Of a stretch of 5,703 nucleotides of DNA, positions 1 through 5,703 are shown in pieces. Both the position numbers and the translations under genes were made by a program. Under the pieces are notes generated by a model. The model was not told the DNA's origin. It saw only the letters and a list, made by a program, of their open reading frames with translations, and ran no database searches. The DNA is taken from assembly GCA_027030825.1 (NCBI GenBank), contig JALVEM010000017.1, forward strand, positions 1-5,703, written 5' to 3'. Source of the DNA: Thiohalobacter sp. GTDB lineage: Bacteria; Pseudomonadota; Gammaproteobacteria; Thiohalobacterales; Thiohalobacteraceae. The first letter of the stretch is position 1. The number at the start of each line of letters is the position of its first letter.

Positions 1-560
1 GCGGCCCAGACACCGCGCTCGAAGATGGCGACGAGCGCCTGGAAGCGCCGGACCCACTGCAGGTCGAGCTGGGCGATGTCGACGCCCGCCTGGGCGGCCA
101 GGCGCTCGCGAAGGGCCTCGGCGGCCTCGGGCGTGAGCCCGGCATCGGCCGGGCTGGCGAGGATGACGGGCGGGAAGGGATTCTCCCCCAGGGCCTCGAG
201 CGCCTCGCGAAAGCCCGAGAGCTGCTCGAAGTCCCGGCGGGCCGCCTCGCGGTCCAGATAGCGCACGGCGGCGATTTCCGGCCACCGTCGCAGCCGCTCG
301 GCCAGGGCCCGGCCCTCGGCGTCGCTCATTTCCCGGTTCAGAAACAGGGTGTAGCCGATGCCGCCCTGCCAGGCGCCGCCCAGGGACTGCACGTTGTGGA
401 GCAGGGTCAGCATGGCCGTGGGCAGGGCCAGGGCGATGCCGATCACCATGCAGGTCATGAAGCTCGACAGCGGGGTGTGCGACAGACGGCCGAGGCTTGC
501 GACCATCACCTGCAGATGCCGGTGCAGCCAGACGGCGGGCAGGCGGGCGAGTCGGCTCAT
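1..560 (-). CDS. ftsX: Cell division protein FtsX, N-terminal part (cut by window edge)
   Basis: FtsX is the membrane subunit of the FtsEX complex. In the family it sits in the inner membrane with four transmembrane helices and a periplasmic loop that activates septal murein hydrolase regulators, driven by ATP use in FtsE. Translating the minus strand from the ATG at 560 gives 186 open codons up to the window edge; the C-terminal half, with the remaining membrane helices, is missing. A short basic cytoplasmic N-terminus (MSRLARLPAVWLHRH) precedes a hydrophobic segment at about residues 35-54 (TM1). A hydrophilic periplasmic domain follows, at about 57-165, with the LGENPFPPV stretch that matches the conserved 'NPLP' region of FtsX. 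The cut falls near the expected TM2, after WVRRFQALVAIFERG. The start overlaps the ftsE stop as ATGA (557-560) and is preceded by GAGG (565-568) at 4 bases. Identification rests on sequence character plus its place after ftsE. By known gene order rpoH may lie further left. Confidence 0.95.
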   Translation of the reverse strand, partial: MSRLARLPAVWLHRHLQVMVASLGRLSHTPLSSFMTCMVIGIALALPTAMLTLLHNVQSLGGAWQGGIGYTLFLNREMSDAEGRALAERLRRWPEIAAVRYLDREAARRDFEQLSGFREALEALGENPFPPVILASPADAGLTPEAAEALRERLAAQAGVDIAQLDLQWVRRFQALVAIFERGVWA

Positions 561-1222
561 GCGGCCTCGCGGCCGGCGAGGCGGCCCTGCTGCAGCCTCA
601 CCACGGGGTGCCGCAGTTCGCGGATGAGGGCGAGGTCGTGGGAGGCGATCAGGATGGTGGTGCCGATCTCGTTGAAGCGCTCGAACAGCCGCATGATCTC
701 GCGCGAGAGTTCCGGGTCCAGGTTGCCGGTGGGCTCGTCGGCGAGCAGCAGGTCGGGACGGTTGACCACCGCGCGGGCGATGCCGACGCGCTGCTGTTCG
801 CCGCTGGACAGGGTGATCGGCCGGGCCCGCTCGTGGCGAAGCAGGCCGACGCGGTCCAGGGCGGCGCGGACGCGGCGCGGGATCTCGCGGGGATCGGTGC
901 CGGCGATGACCAGCGGCAGGGCGACGTTGTCGAACACGGTGCGGTCGTGGAGCAGGCGGTGATCCTGGAAGATCATCCCGATCCGGCGTCGGTGGCGCGG
1001 GATGGCCCGGGCCGGCAGGCGGGCGATGTTCTGGCCGTCGATCAGGATCTGCCCCCGGGTCGGGCGTTCCAGCAGCGCGATCAGCTTGAGCAGGGTGCTC
1101 TTGCCGGCGCCGGAATGCCCGGTGACGAAGGTCATGCTGCCGCGGGGAATCTCGAGGCTGAGCTCGGCGATGGCCTCGTGCCCGCCCGGATAGCGCTTGG
1201 TCACGCGGTCGAAGCGGATCAT
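557..1222 (-). CDS. ftsE: Cell division ATP-binding protein FtsE
   Basis: FtsE is the cytoplasmic ATPase of the FtsEX complex, an ABC-type (type VII, mechanotransmitting) system that uses ATP to make FtsX switch on periplasmic peptidoglycan hydrolysis at the septum. The 221-residue length is normal for the family. Visible motifs: Walker A GHSGAGKST (35-43), Q-loop Gln86 in GMIFQDHRLL, ABC signature LSSGEQQRVGIARA (138-151), Walker B LLLADEP (158-164) with catalytic Glu163, D-loop GNLD (166-169) and switch His195 in ASHD. The signature has Ser140 where LSGGEQQ is usual. The N-terminus MIRFDRVTKRYPGG is typical of FtsE (MIRFEHVSKAY-like), which supports the ATG at 1222. That ATG overlaps the ftsY stop (ATGA, 1219-1222). 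The nearest purine-rich stretch, GAGGGAG, is about 13 bases upstream, so translation probably depends on coupling to ftsY. The C-terminal end overlaps the ftsX start in the same way. Confidence 0.98.
   Translation of the reverse strand: MIRFDRVTKRYPGGHEAIAELSLEIPRGSMTFVTGHSGAGKSTLLKLIALLERPTRGQILIDGQNIARLPARAIPRHRRRIGMIFQDHRLLHDRTVFDNVALPLVIAGTDPREIPRRVRAALDRVGLLRHERARPITLSSGEQQRVGIARAVVNRPDLLLADEPTGNLDPELSREIMRLFERFNEIGTTILIASHDLALIRELRHPVVRLQQGRLAGREAA
561..585 (-). promoter_or_regulatory. GC-rich hairpin containing the ftsX Shine-Dalgarno
   Basis: In the minus-strand mRNA, GCCTCGC (582-576) and GCGAGGC (570-564) are perfect inverted repeats with a 5-base loop. Beyond a single G/G mismatch (or C/C on the other strand) at 563/583, two more pairs (562/584, 561/585) are possible. 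The 3' arm contains GAGG (565-568), the only ribosome binding site candidate for ftsX, and the start codon follows at 560. The hairpin lies inside the last codons of ftsE (GRLAGREAA), so a ribosome finishing ftsE would open it. This would tie ftsX translation to ftsE translation. The repeat is seen directly; the coupling role is inference, and GC-rich DNA makes such stems fairly common by chance. Confidence 0.4.
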
Positions 1223-2262
1223 GAAGCGGTGTCCGCTCCCTCGTCCGTGTCGAACAGGGCGGCGACGAATTCGTCGGCATCGAAGGGCCGCAGGTCCTCG
1301 ACGCCTTCGCCCACACCGATGAAGCGGATCGGAATCCCCAGCCGCCGGGCGATGGCGAAGACGATGCCGCCCTTGGCCGTGCCGTCGAGCTTGGTGAGCG
1401 TGATGCCGGTCACGCCGACGGCCTCGTTGAATTCCAGCGCCTGGTTGAGGGCGTTCTGGCCCGTGCCGGCGTCCACCACCAGCATGATCTCGTGCGGCGC
1501 CTTCGGGTCGATCTTCTTCATCACCCGCACGATCTTGCGCAGTTCCTCCATCAGGTTCGACTGGGTGTGCAGGCGCCCGGCGGTGTCGGCGATCAGCACG
1601 TCGATCCCGCGGGCCTTCGCCGACTGCAGGGCGTCGTAGATCACCGAGGCCGCGTCCGCCCCCTGATGCTGGGCGATCACGGGCACGCCGTTGCGCTCGC
1701 CCCAGGTGCGCAGCTGCTCCACCGCTGCGGCGCGGAAGGTGTCGCCGGCGGCCAGCATGACGCCGAGTCCCTCGTCGAGCAGGCGGCGGGCGAGCTTGCC
1801 GATGGTGGTAGTCTTGCCCACCCCGTTGACGCCCACCATGAGGATCACGAAGGGGCGTTTCGAGGTGTCGATCTCGAGCGGCCGCGAGACCGGGCGCAGC
1901 AGGGCCGCGAGATCCTCGCGCAGGGCATCGAGCAGGGCCCGGGGATCCTTCAGCTCCCGGCGCGAGACGCGCGCGGTGAGATCGTCGATGATCTCGCGGG
2001 TGGCCTCCACCCCCACGTCGGCGAGCAGCAGCCGGGTCTCGATCTCCTCGAGCAGGTCCTCGTCGATCCGGCGCCGGCCGAGGACCAGGCCGGCGAGACC
2101 CTCGGTCAGGCCCCTCCGGGTCTTGCTAAGACCTTCGCGGAGTCGCGCGAACAGCCCTTTCCTGCCGGGTTTCGCCGGAGCGTCGGGCTCGCCCGGCGCG
2201 GCGGCATCGTCCCGGGACGCCTCCTCCGGTTTGCTGCCGGAACGTCCGAACCTGAAGATCAT
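1219..2262 (-). CDS. ftsY: Signal recognition particle receptor FtsY
   Basis: FtsY is the GTPase receptor that docks SRP-ribosome complexes at the inner membrane so that membrane proteins are inserted during translation. The protein has 347 residues. Residues 1-34 are a short charged, Pro/Ala-rich linker in place of the long acidic A domain of E. coli FtsY (497 residues). An amphipathic stretch GLFARLREGLSKTR (36-49) matches the membrane-targeting helix before the N domain (about 50-125). The G domain follows with P-loop GVNGVGKTT (144-152), DTFRAAAVEQL (174-184), DTAGR (226-230), the DAGTGQNAL region (264-272) and guanine-specifying TKLDG with TAKGG (290-299). All motifs are intact. The ATG at 2262 is chosen because MIFRFGRSG resembles typical FtsY N-termini; I see no strong Shine-Dalgarno upstream of it. 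This is the first gene of the ftsY-ftsE-ftsX operon and is divergent from the M16 pair. Confidence 0.98.
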   Translation of the reverse strand: MIFRFGRSGSKPEEASRDDAAAPGEPDAPAKPGRKGLFARLREGLSKTRRGLTEGLAGLVLGRRRIDEDLLEEIETRLLLADVGVEATREIIDDLTARVSRRELKDPRALLDALREDLAALLRPVSRPLEIDTSKRPFVILMVGVNGVGKTTTIGKLARRLLDEGLGVMLAAGDTFRAAAVEQLRTWGERNGVPVIAQHQGADAASVIYDALQSAKARGIDVLIADTAGRLHTQSNLMEELRKIVRVMKKIDPKAPHEIMLVVDAGTGQNALNQALEFNEAVGVTGITLTKLDGTAKGGIVFAIARRLGIPIRFIGVGEGVEDLRPFDADEFVAALFDTDEGADTAS

Positions 2263-2329
2263 GTCGGGTGTCGTATCTCGTGTGCGGGTTTTCGTTTATC
2301 CTACCACCCGCCCCACCACAAGGTAAGGA
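2263..2329. promoter_or_regulatory. Divergent intergenic region between ftsY and the M16 peptidase operon
   Basis: This 67-base gap must carry promoters for at least one of the two divergent operons if neither is read from far upstream. It contains the only AT-richer patch nearby (about 2289-2303). For ftsY on the minus strand the best sigma-70-like candidate is a -10 of TAGGAT (2303-2298) with a -35 of TTACCT (2326-2321), 17 bases apart; the -35 is poor. For the plus strand, TATCCT (2297-2302) could be a -10, but no acceptable -35 is visible. An inverted repeat GCGGGT (2284-2289) / ACCCGC (2306-2311) spans the patch. The region is clearly the promoter interval by position; the individual boxes are weak guesses. 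Confidence 0.5.
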
Positions 2330-3718
2330 ATGCAGATGCTTCGACTGATCACGGTCTGGTTGCTGTCCTGCTGCGCCCTGCTCGCCCGGGCGGCCGACGG
2401 CCAGGTGCACGAATACCGGCTGGACAACGGCCTGCGGCTGCTCGTCAAGGAGGACCACCGGGCGCCCGTGGTGGTGTCCCAGGTCTGGTACCGCGTCGGC
2501 AGCAGCTACGAGCACGACGGCATCACGGGCATCTCGCACGTGCTCGAACACATGATGTTCAAGGGCACGGAGCGATACGGTCCGGGCGAGTTCTCCCGCA
2601 TCATCGCCGAGAACGGCGGGCGCGAGAACGCCTTCACCAGTCGCGACTACACCGTGTATTTCCAGACCCTGGAGAAGAGCCGGCTGCCGATCGCCTTCGA
2701 GCTGGAGGCGGACCGGATGCGCAACCTGCGGCTCGACGAGAAGGAATTTCGCAAGGAACGCCAGGTGGTCATCGAGGAGCGCCGGATGCGCACCGAGGAC
2801 CGGCCCGAGTCCCTCGCCTACGAGCACTTCAACGCGGTCGCCTATCTCAACAGCCCCTACCGGATTCCGGTGATCGGCTGGATGGACGACCTCGAACAGC
2901 TCACCATCGACGACCTGAAGGCCTGGTACCGGCGCTGGTATGCGCCCAACAACGCCACCCTGGTGGTGGCCGGGGACGTGGACCCGGAGGCGGTCCACCG
3001 GCTGGCGCGGAAATGGTTCGGCCCGCTGGCGCCCGACGAAAGGCTCGCGCCGCCGAAGCGGCGCCGGGAAGTGAAGCAGCTCGGCGAACGCCGGCTCACC
3101 GTGCGGCTGCCGGCCGAGGTCCCCTATGTGCTGATGGGCTACAAGGCGCCTTCGCTGCTCACTGCCGAGGATCCGGACGAGGCCTATGCGCTGGAGGTGC
3201 TGGCCGGCATCCTCGACGGCGGCGACGCCGCGCGGCTGTCCCGGGAACTGGTGCGGGGCCGGGAGATCGCCTCCAGCGCGGGCGCCGGCTACGACCTCTA
3301 CGCCCGCCAGCAGACGATGCTGCTGCTGGAGGCCAATCCCGCCCGGGGGCATAATCTCGACGAGGTCGAACAGGCGCTGCGCGAGGCGGTGGCCCGGCTG
3401 CGCAGCGAACGGGTCGCGCCCGACGAACTCGCCCGGGTCAAGGCCCAGGTGGTCGCCAGCCGCGTCTACGAGGACGACTCGGTGTTCTATCAGGCCATGA
3501 AGCTCGGCCGGCTCGTCTCCATCGGCCTGGACTGGCGGCTCGCCGACGAGTACGTGCCCCGCATCCGCGCCGTCACCGCCGAGGCCGTGCGCCGGGTGGC
3601 ACGCAGATATCTCGTCGACGACCATCTGACCGTGGCCCGGCTCGAGCCCCTGCCGATGGATGCCGAGGCCCGGGCCCGGCAGCGGCGCGCCCGCATGGGA
3701 GGTGATCATGTCCGCTGA
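2330..3718 (+). CDS. Periplasmic M16-family zinc peptidase, catalytic subunit
   Basis: This is a 462-residue M16B (pitrilysin/processing-peptidase-like) zinc metallopeptidase, predicted to cut peptides in the periplasm. Residues 1-21 look like a Sec signal peptide: Arg5, a hydrophobic core (6-18) and an ARA cleavage site at 19-21. The inverted zinc motif HVLEH is at 70-74 (ligands His70 and His74, catalytic Glu73), and the third ligand is most likely Glu150 in QVVIEERRM, at the spacing the family expects (75 residues after His74). The substrate-binding region GGRENAFTSRDYT (96-108) is intact. In the C-terminal half, the usual Arg/Tyr pair is incomplete: Arg309 is present, but Ser316 takes the place of the Tyr seven residues later. 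The partner gene next to it supplies that pair. Two in-frame ATGs (2330, 2336) are each preceded by a purine run within AAGGTAAGGA (2320-2329), so the start is uncertain by two codons. Substrate is unknown. Confidence 0.93.
   Translation: MQMLRLITVWLLSCCALLARAADGQVHEYRLDNGLRLLVKEDHRAPVVVSQVWYRVGSSYEHDGITGISHVLEHMMFKGTERYGPGEFSRIIAENGGRENAFTSRDYTVYFQTLEKSRLPIAFELEADRMRNLRLDEKEFRKERQVVIEERRMRTEDRPESLAYEHFNAVAYLNSPYRIPVIGWMDDLEQLTIDDLKAWYRRWYAPNNATLVVAGDVDPEAVHRLARKWFGPLAPDERLAPPKRRREVKQLGERRLTVRLPAEVPYVLMGYKAPSLLTAEDPDEAYALEVLAGILDGGDAARLSRELVRGREIASSAGAGYDLYARQQTMLLLEANPARGHNLDEVEQALREAVARLRSERVAPDELARVKAQVVASRVYEDDSVFYQAMKLGRLVSIGLDWRLADEYVPRIRAVTAEAVRRVARRYLVDDHLTVARLEPLPMDAEARARQRRARMGGDHVR
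3698..3707 (+). promoter_or_regulatory. Extended Shine-Dalgarno for the second M16 gene
   Basis: GGAGGTGATC lies directly before the ATG at 3708, with the GGAGG core 5 bases from the start. It is a full-length complement of the usual anti-Shine-Dalgarno end of 16S rRNA and the strongest such site in the window. It lies inside the last codons of the upstream M16 gene. It decides the start at 3708 against an in-frame ATG at 3660, because a 16-residue extension from 3660 would put a Pro/Gly-rich stretch before the signal peptide. Confidence 0.9.
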
Positions 3719-5036
3719 ACGCAACGCCCTCTTCGGCTGGCGCGGCCTGCTCTTTCTGTGCCTGGCGTGCCTGCTGGGGCCTGCCCGGGCCATGGCGCCC
3801 ATCCAGCACTGGACCACGGCCAACGGCGCCCGGGTCTATTTCGTGCCCGCACCCGATCTGCCCATGGCGGACGTGCGCGTGGTGTTCGATGCCGGCAGCG
3901 CGCGGGACGGCGATCATCCGGGGGTGGCCCGCCTGACCAACGCCCTGCTCGCCACCGGCGCCGGCGAGCTGGATGCCGATGCGCTGGCCGAGGGGCTGGA
4001 GTCGGTCGGCGCCGAGCTCGGCAACGGCGCGTTGCGCGACATGGCCTGGGTCAGCCTGCGCACCCTCACCGAGCCCGCGGCCTATCGCCGGGCCGTCGCG
4101 CTGTTCTCGCTCGTCGTCCAGTCGCCCCGCTTCGACCGGGAGGATTTTCTGCGCGAGCGCGAGCGGCTTCGGGTCGCCCTGCGGCTGGATGCCCAGAAGC
4201 CCGGCCGCATCGCCGAGCGGGCCTTCTACCGGGCGGTCTATGACGGTCATCCCTACGGCAGCCCCGTCAAGGGAACCGAGGCGAGCCTGCAGGCGCTGAA
4301 ACGGCAGGACGTGCTCGCCTTCCACCGGCGGTTCTATGTGGCGCGCAATGCCGTGGTGGCCATCGTCGGGGCGCTGGACCGGAAACAGGCCGAGGCTCTG
4401 GCCGAACAGGTGGTGGGGGCGTTGCCCGAAGGGCAGCGTGCACCGGCTCTGCCACCGGTCCCGGATCTGCAGATGGCGCGCGAGGAGCGCATTCCCCACG
4501 ACTCTACCCAGGCGCACATCCTGATGGGGCAGCCGGGCATGCGGCGCGGGGACCCCGACTATTTCCCGCTCTATGTGGGGAACTACGTGCTCGGGGGCGG
4601 CGGGCTGGTGTCGCGCATCAGCCGGGAGGTGCGGGAGAAGCGCGGGCTGTCCTACAGCGCCTACAGCTACTTTCTGCCCATGGCCCGGCGCGGCCCCTTC
4701 ATCCTCGGCCTGCAGACGCGCGCCGACCAGGCCGACGAGGCCCTCGCCGTGCTGCGGCGCACGCTCACGGAATTCGTCGACAAGGGCCCGACGGACAAGG
4801 AGATGCAGGCCGCCATCCGCCACATCACGGGCGGCTATCCGCTGCGCATCGACAGCAATCGCGAGATTCTCGAATACATCGCCATGATCGGGTTCTACGA
4901 CCTGCCGCTCGATTATCTCGAGCGATTCAACGAGCGGGTCGAGGCCGTCACCCGCGCACAGGTGATCGATGCCTTCCGGCGCCGGGTCCATCCCGATCGG
5001 ATGGTGACCGTGATCGTGGGTCCGAACCGGGACTGA
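3708..5036 (+). CDS. Periplasmic M16-family protein, non-catalytic partner subunit
   Basis: This 442-residue M16B protein lacks a zinc site and probably pairs with the upstream subunit to form a working peptidase. It has a signal peptide with Arg5 and Arg12, a hydrophobic core (13-23) and an ARA site at 26-28. Where the family has HxxEH after 'GxA', this protein reads GVARLTNAL (72-80), so the two His and the Glu are replaced by Arg75, Ala79 and Asn78. The C-terminal half keeps the substrate-binding Arg/Tyr pair in VREKRGLSY: Arg309 and Tyr316, spaced seven apart as in M16 enzymes such as insulin-degrading enzyme. A Gly-rich loop (LGGGGLVSRI) comes just before, as is typical of the family. 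The start is fixed by a near-perfect Shine-Dalgarno (3698-3707). It overlaps the upstream stop by 11 bases (3708-3718), so the two subunits are probably made from one mRNA in matched amounts. The stop is 4 bases before rsmD. Confidence 0.93.
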   Translation: MSAERNALFGWRGLLFLCLACLLGPARAMAPIQHWTTANGARVYFVPAPDLPMADVRVVFDAGSARDGDHPGVARLTNALLATGAGELDADALAEGLESVGAELGNGALRDMAWVSLRTLTEPAAYRRAVALFSLVVQSPRFDREDFLRERERLRVALRLDAQKPGRIAERAFYRAVYDGHPYGSPVKGTEASLQALKRQDVLAFHRRFYVARNAVVAIVGALDRKQAEALAEQVVGALPEGQRAPALPPVPDLQMAREERIPHDSTQAHILMGQPGMRRGDPDYFPLYVGNYVLGGGGLVSRISREVREKRGLSYSAYSYFLPMARRGPFILGLQTRADQADEALAVLRRTLTEFVDKGPTDKEMQAAIRHITGGYPLRIDSNREILEYIAMIGFYDLPLDYLERFNERVEAVTRAQVIDAFRRRVHPDRMVTVIVGPNRD

Positions 5037-5040
5037 GACC

Positions 5041-5634
5041 GTGGGGCGGCGTCCCGGCGCATCCGGCACGGTGCGCATCATCGGCGGGCGCTGGAAGGGC
5101 ACACGCCTGCGGTTTCCGTCCGTGCACGGCCTGCGGCCCACCCCCGACCGGGTGCGGGAGACCCTGTTCAACTGGCTGACGCCCCGGCTCGGCGAGGGCA
5201 CCGTGGTGGATCTCTTCGCCGGCAGCGGGGCGCTCGGGCTGGAGGCCGCCTCGCGTGGCGCGCCGCGGGTGATCCTGGTGGAGAAGGATCCGCGGGTGGC
5301 GGCGGCCCTGCGCGAGCACATCGAGCGGCTGCCGGGGGCGCGCGAGCGGATCGAACTGGTGCGGCAGGATGCCCTGCGCTGGCTGCGGCAGGCGGATCTC
5401 GCAGAGGTGACAGGGATCTTTCTCGATCCTCCCTATGGCTCGCCGCTGCTCGGCTCGGCGCTCGAGGTGCTGCGGGAACGCCGGCCTCCCTGCCTGTCCT
5501 GGCTCTATATCGAGCAGCCTGCGCACGGGGGCGTGGGCGAAGGCATGCGCCTGCCCGAGGGTTTTCGCATCCATCGCCAGGCCAGGGCCGGTGACGTGGC
5601 CTGTGCCCTGGCGACCCGGGAAAACGCGGGGTAG
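5041..5634 (+). CDS. rsmD: 16S rRNA (guanine(966)-N2)-methyltransferase RsmD
   Basis: RsmD transfers a methyl group from S-adenosylmethionine to N2 of G966 (E. coli numbering) in 16S rRNA during small-subunit assembly. The 197-residue length is normal. Motifs in order: VRIIGGRWKG (11-20) and RPTPDRVRETLFNWL (32-46), both hallmarks of RsmD; SAM-binding motif I VVDLFAGSGALGLEA (55-69); the acidic VEKD (80-83) that should hold the SAM ribose; and catalytic motif IV DPPY (129-132) in IFLDPPYGS. The GTG at 5041 is chosen because about ten residues usually precede the RIIGG motif. It has only a weak GGGA (5029-5032) upstream, and a second GTG at 5071 is possible but would remove that leader. It follows the second M16 gene by 4 bases, so it is probably co-transcribed and translated by re-initiation. 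Confidence 0.97.
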   Translation: MGRRPGASGTVRIIGGRWKGTRLRFPSVHGLRPTPDRVRETLFNWLTPRLGEGTVVDLFAGSGALGLEAASRGAPRVILVEKDPRVAAALREHIERLPGARERIELVRQDALRWLRQADLAEVTGIFLDPPYGSPLLGSALEVLRERRPPCLSWLYIEQPAHGGVGEGMRLPEGFRIHRQARAGDVACALATRENAG

Positions 5635-5666
5635 TCTGCGGATACGGCATGGCCGATAATGGCCGC

Positions 5667-5703
5667 ATGGCCCGTAGCATCGTCTATCCCGGCACCTTCG
5701 ATC
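5667..5703 (+). CDS. coaD: Phosphopantetheine adenylyltransferase CoaD, N-terminal fragment (cut by window edge)
   Basis: CoaD joins ATP and 4'-phosphopantetheine to make dephospho-CoA, the fourth of the five steps to coenzyme A from pantothenate. Only 12 codons are inside the window: MARSIVYPGTFD. The YPGTFD stretch is the family's nucleotidyltransferase N-terminal motif; the following HxGH motif would lie beyond the edge. Position after rsmD agrees with a common gammaproteobacterial order. An in-frame ATG at 5649 would add six residues (MADNGR); 5667 is preferred because family members start only a few residues before the YPGTFD motif, but neither start has a good Shine-Dalgarno. The 32-base gap to rsmD has no terminator. 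Confidence 0.88.
   Translation, partial: MARSIVYPGTFD

Noticed and set aside
497..1639. Long plus-strand open frame (380 codons) opposite ftsE and ftsY
   Set aside because: It is antisense to two genes with all family motifs intact. Its product is low-complexity, rich in Gly, Ala, Asp and Gln with no recognisable domain, as expected from the complement of GC-rich coding DNA.
1492..3354. Plus-strand open frame of 620 codons across ftsY, the intergenic gap and the first M16 gene
   Set aside because: It is antisense to ftsY and out of frame with the M16 gene. The Arg/Gly/Pro/Ala-rich product and lack of a domain mark it as a GC-driven shadow.
3660..3707. Upstream ATG (3660) as the start of the second M16 gene
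   Set aside because: The extra 16 residues are Pro/Gly-rich, would push the signal peptide inward, and have no Shine-Dalgarno, while the ATG at 3708 has an ideal one.
2330..3791. Lipoprotein signals in the two M16 proteins, suggested by cysteines in the signal peptides
   Set aside because: Cys14 and Cys15 of the first and Cys18 and Cys21 of the second do not sit in a proper lipobox (the -3/-2 residues or the distance from the N-terminus are wrong), and both have clear ARA sites for ordinary signal peptidase.
2126..3823. Minus-strand open frame of 565 codons opposite the first M16 gene
   Set aside because: It runs through the intergenic region and out of frame into ftsY, and the opposite strand encodes a clear M16 peptidase. 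No domain is visible in it.
3573..5321. Minus-strand open frame of 582 codons opposite the second M16 gene and rsmD
   Set aside because: The plus strand has two well-supported genes here with good starts and motifs. The minus frame is rich in Arg, Gly, Pro and His with no family signature.
5635..5666. Possible terminator between rsmD and coaD
   Set aside because: Only 4-5 bp stems are present and there is no T-run after them, so read-through into coaD is more likely.

Overview
The window is a compact, very GC-rich stretch (codon third positions almost all G or C) with the look of a gammaproteobacterial chromosome. The best guide to lineage is gene order: ftsX, ftsE and ftsY on the minus strand, and a pair of M16-family zinc-peptidase genes, rsmD and coaD on the plus strand. 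From memory, Pseudomonas and related gammaproteobacteria have a similar arrangement (M16 pair between rsmD and ftsY, with rpoH beyond ftsX), and E. coli has rsmD divergent from ftsYEX without the M16 pair. The very high GC and the protein sequences fit a deep-branching gammaproteobacterium (Chromatiales-like), but I cannot name a genus.

Layout. Positions 1-2262 hold the minus-strand operon ftsY-ftsE-ftsX, read right to left. Both junctions are 4-base ATGA stop/start overlaps, and ftsX runs off the left edge after 186 codons. Positions 2263-2329 are the only real intergenic region, a divergent promoter interval of about 67 bases. From 2330 to the right edge there is a plus-strand run: an M16 peptidase with the zinc site (2330-3718), a second M16 protein without it (3708-5036, 11-base overlap), rsmD (5041-5634), and the first 12 codons of coaD (from 5667). 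There are no RNA genes, mobile elements, CRISPR arrays or long repeats.

How the genes work together. FtsY is the signal recognition particle receptor, which brings ribosomes making membrane proteins to the inner membrane. FtsE and FtsX form the ABC-type complex that controls septal peptidoglycan hydrolases in cell division. The two M16 proteins both carry signal peptides and have complementary halves of an M16 active site: one has HxxEH plus the distal Glu, the other has the C-terminal Arg/Tyr pair. They probably form an obligate periplasmic heterodimeric peptidase. RsmD methylates 16S rRNA and CoaD makes dephospho-CoA; both are housekeeping.

I did not find a previously undescribed system. 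The points most worth a second look are the complementary M16 pair, a GC-rich hairpin at the ftsE/ftsX junction that contains the ftsX Shine-Dalgarno, and a changed ABC signature motif in FtsE (LSSGEQQ rather than LSGGEQQ).
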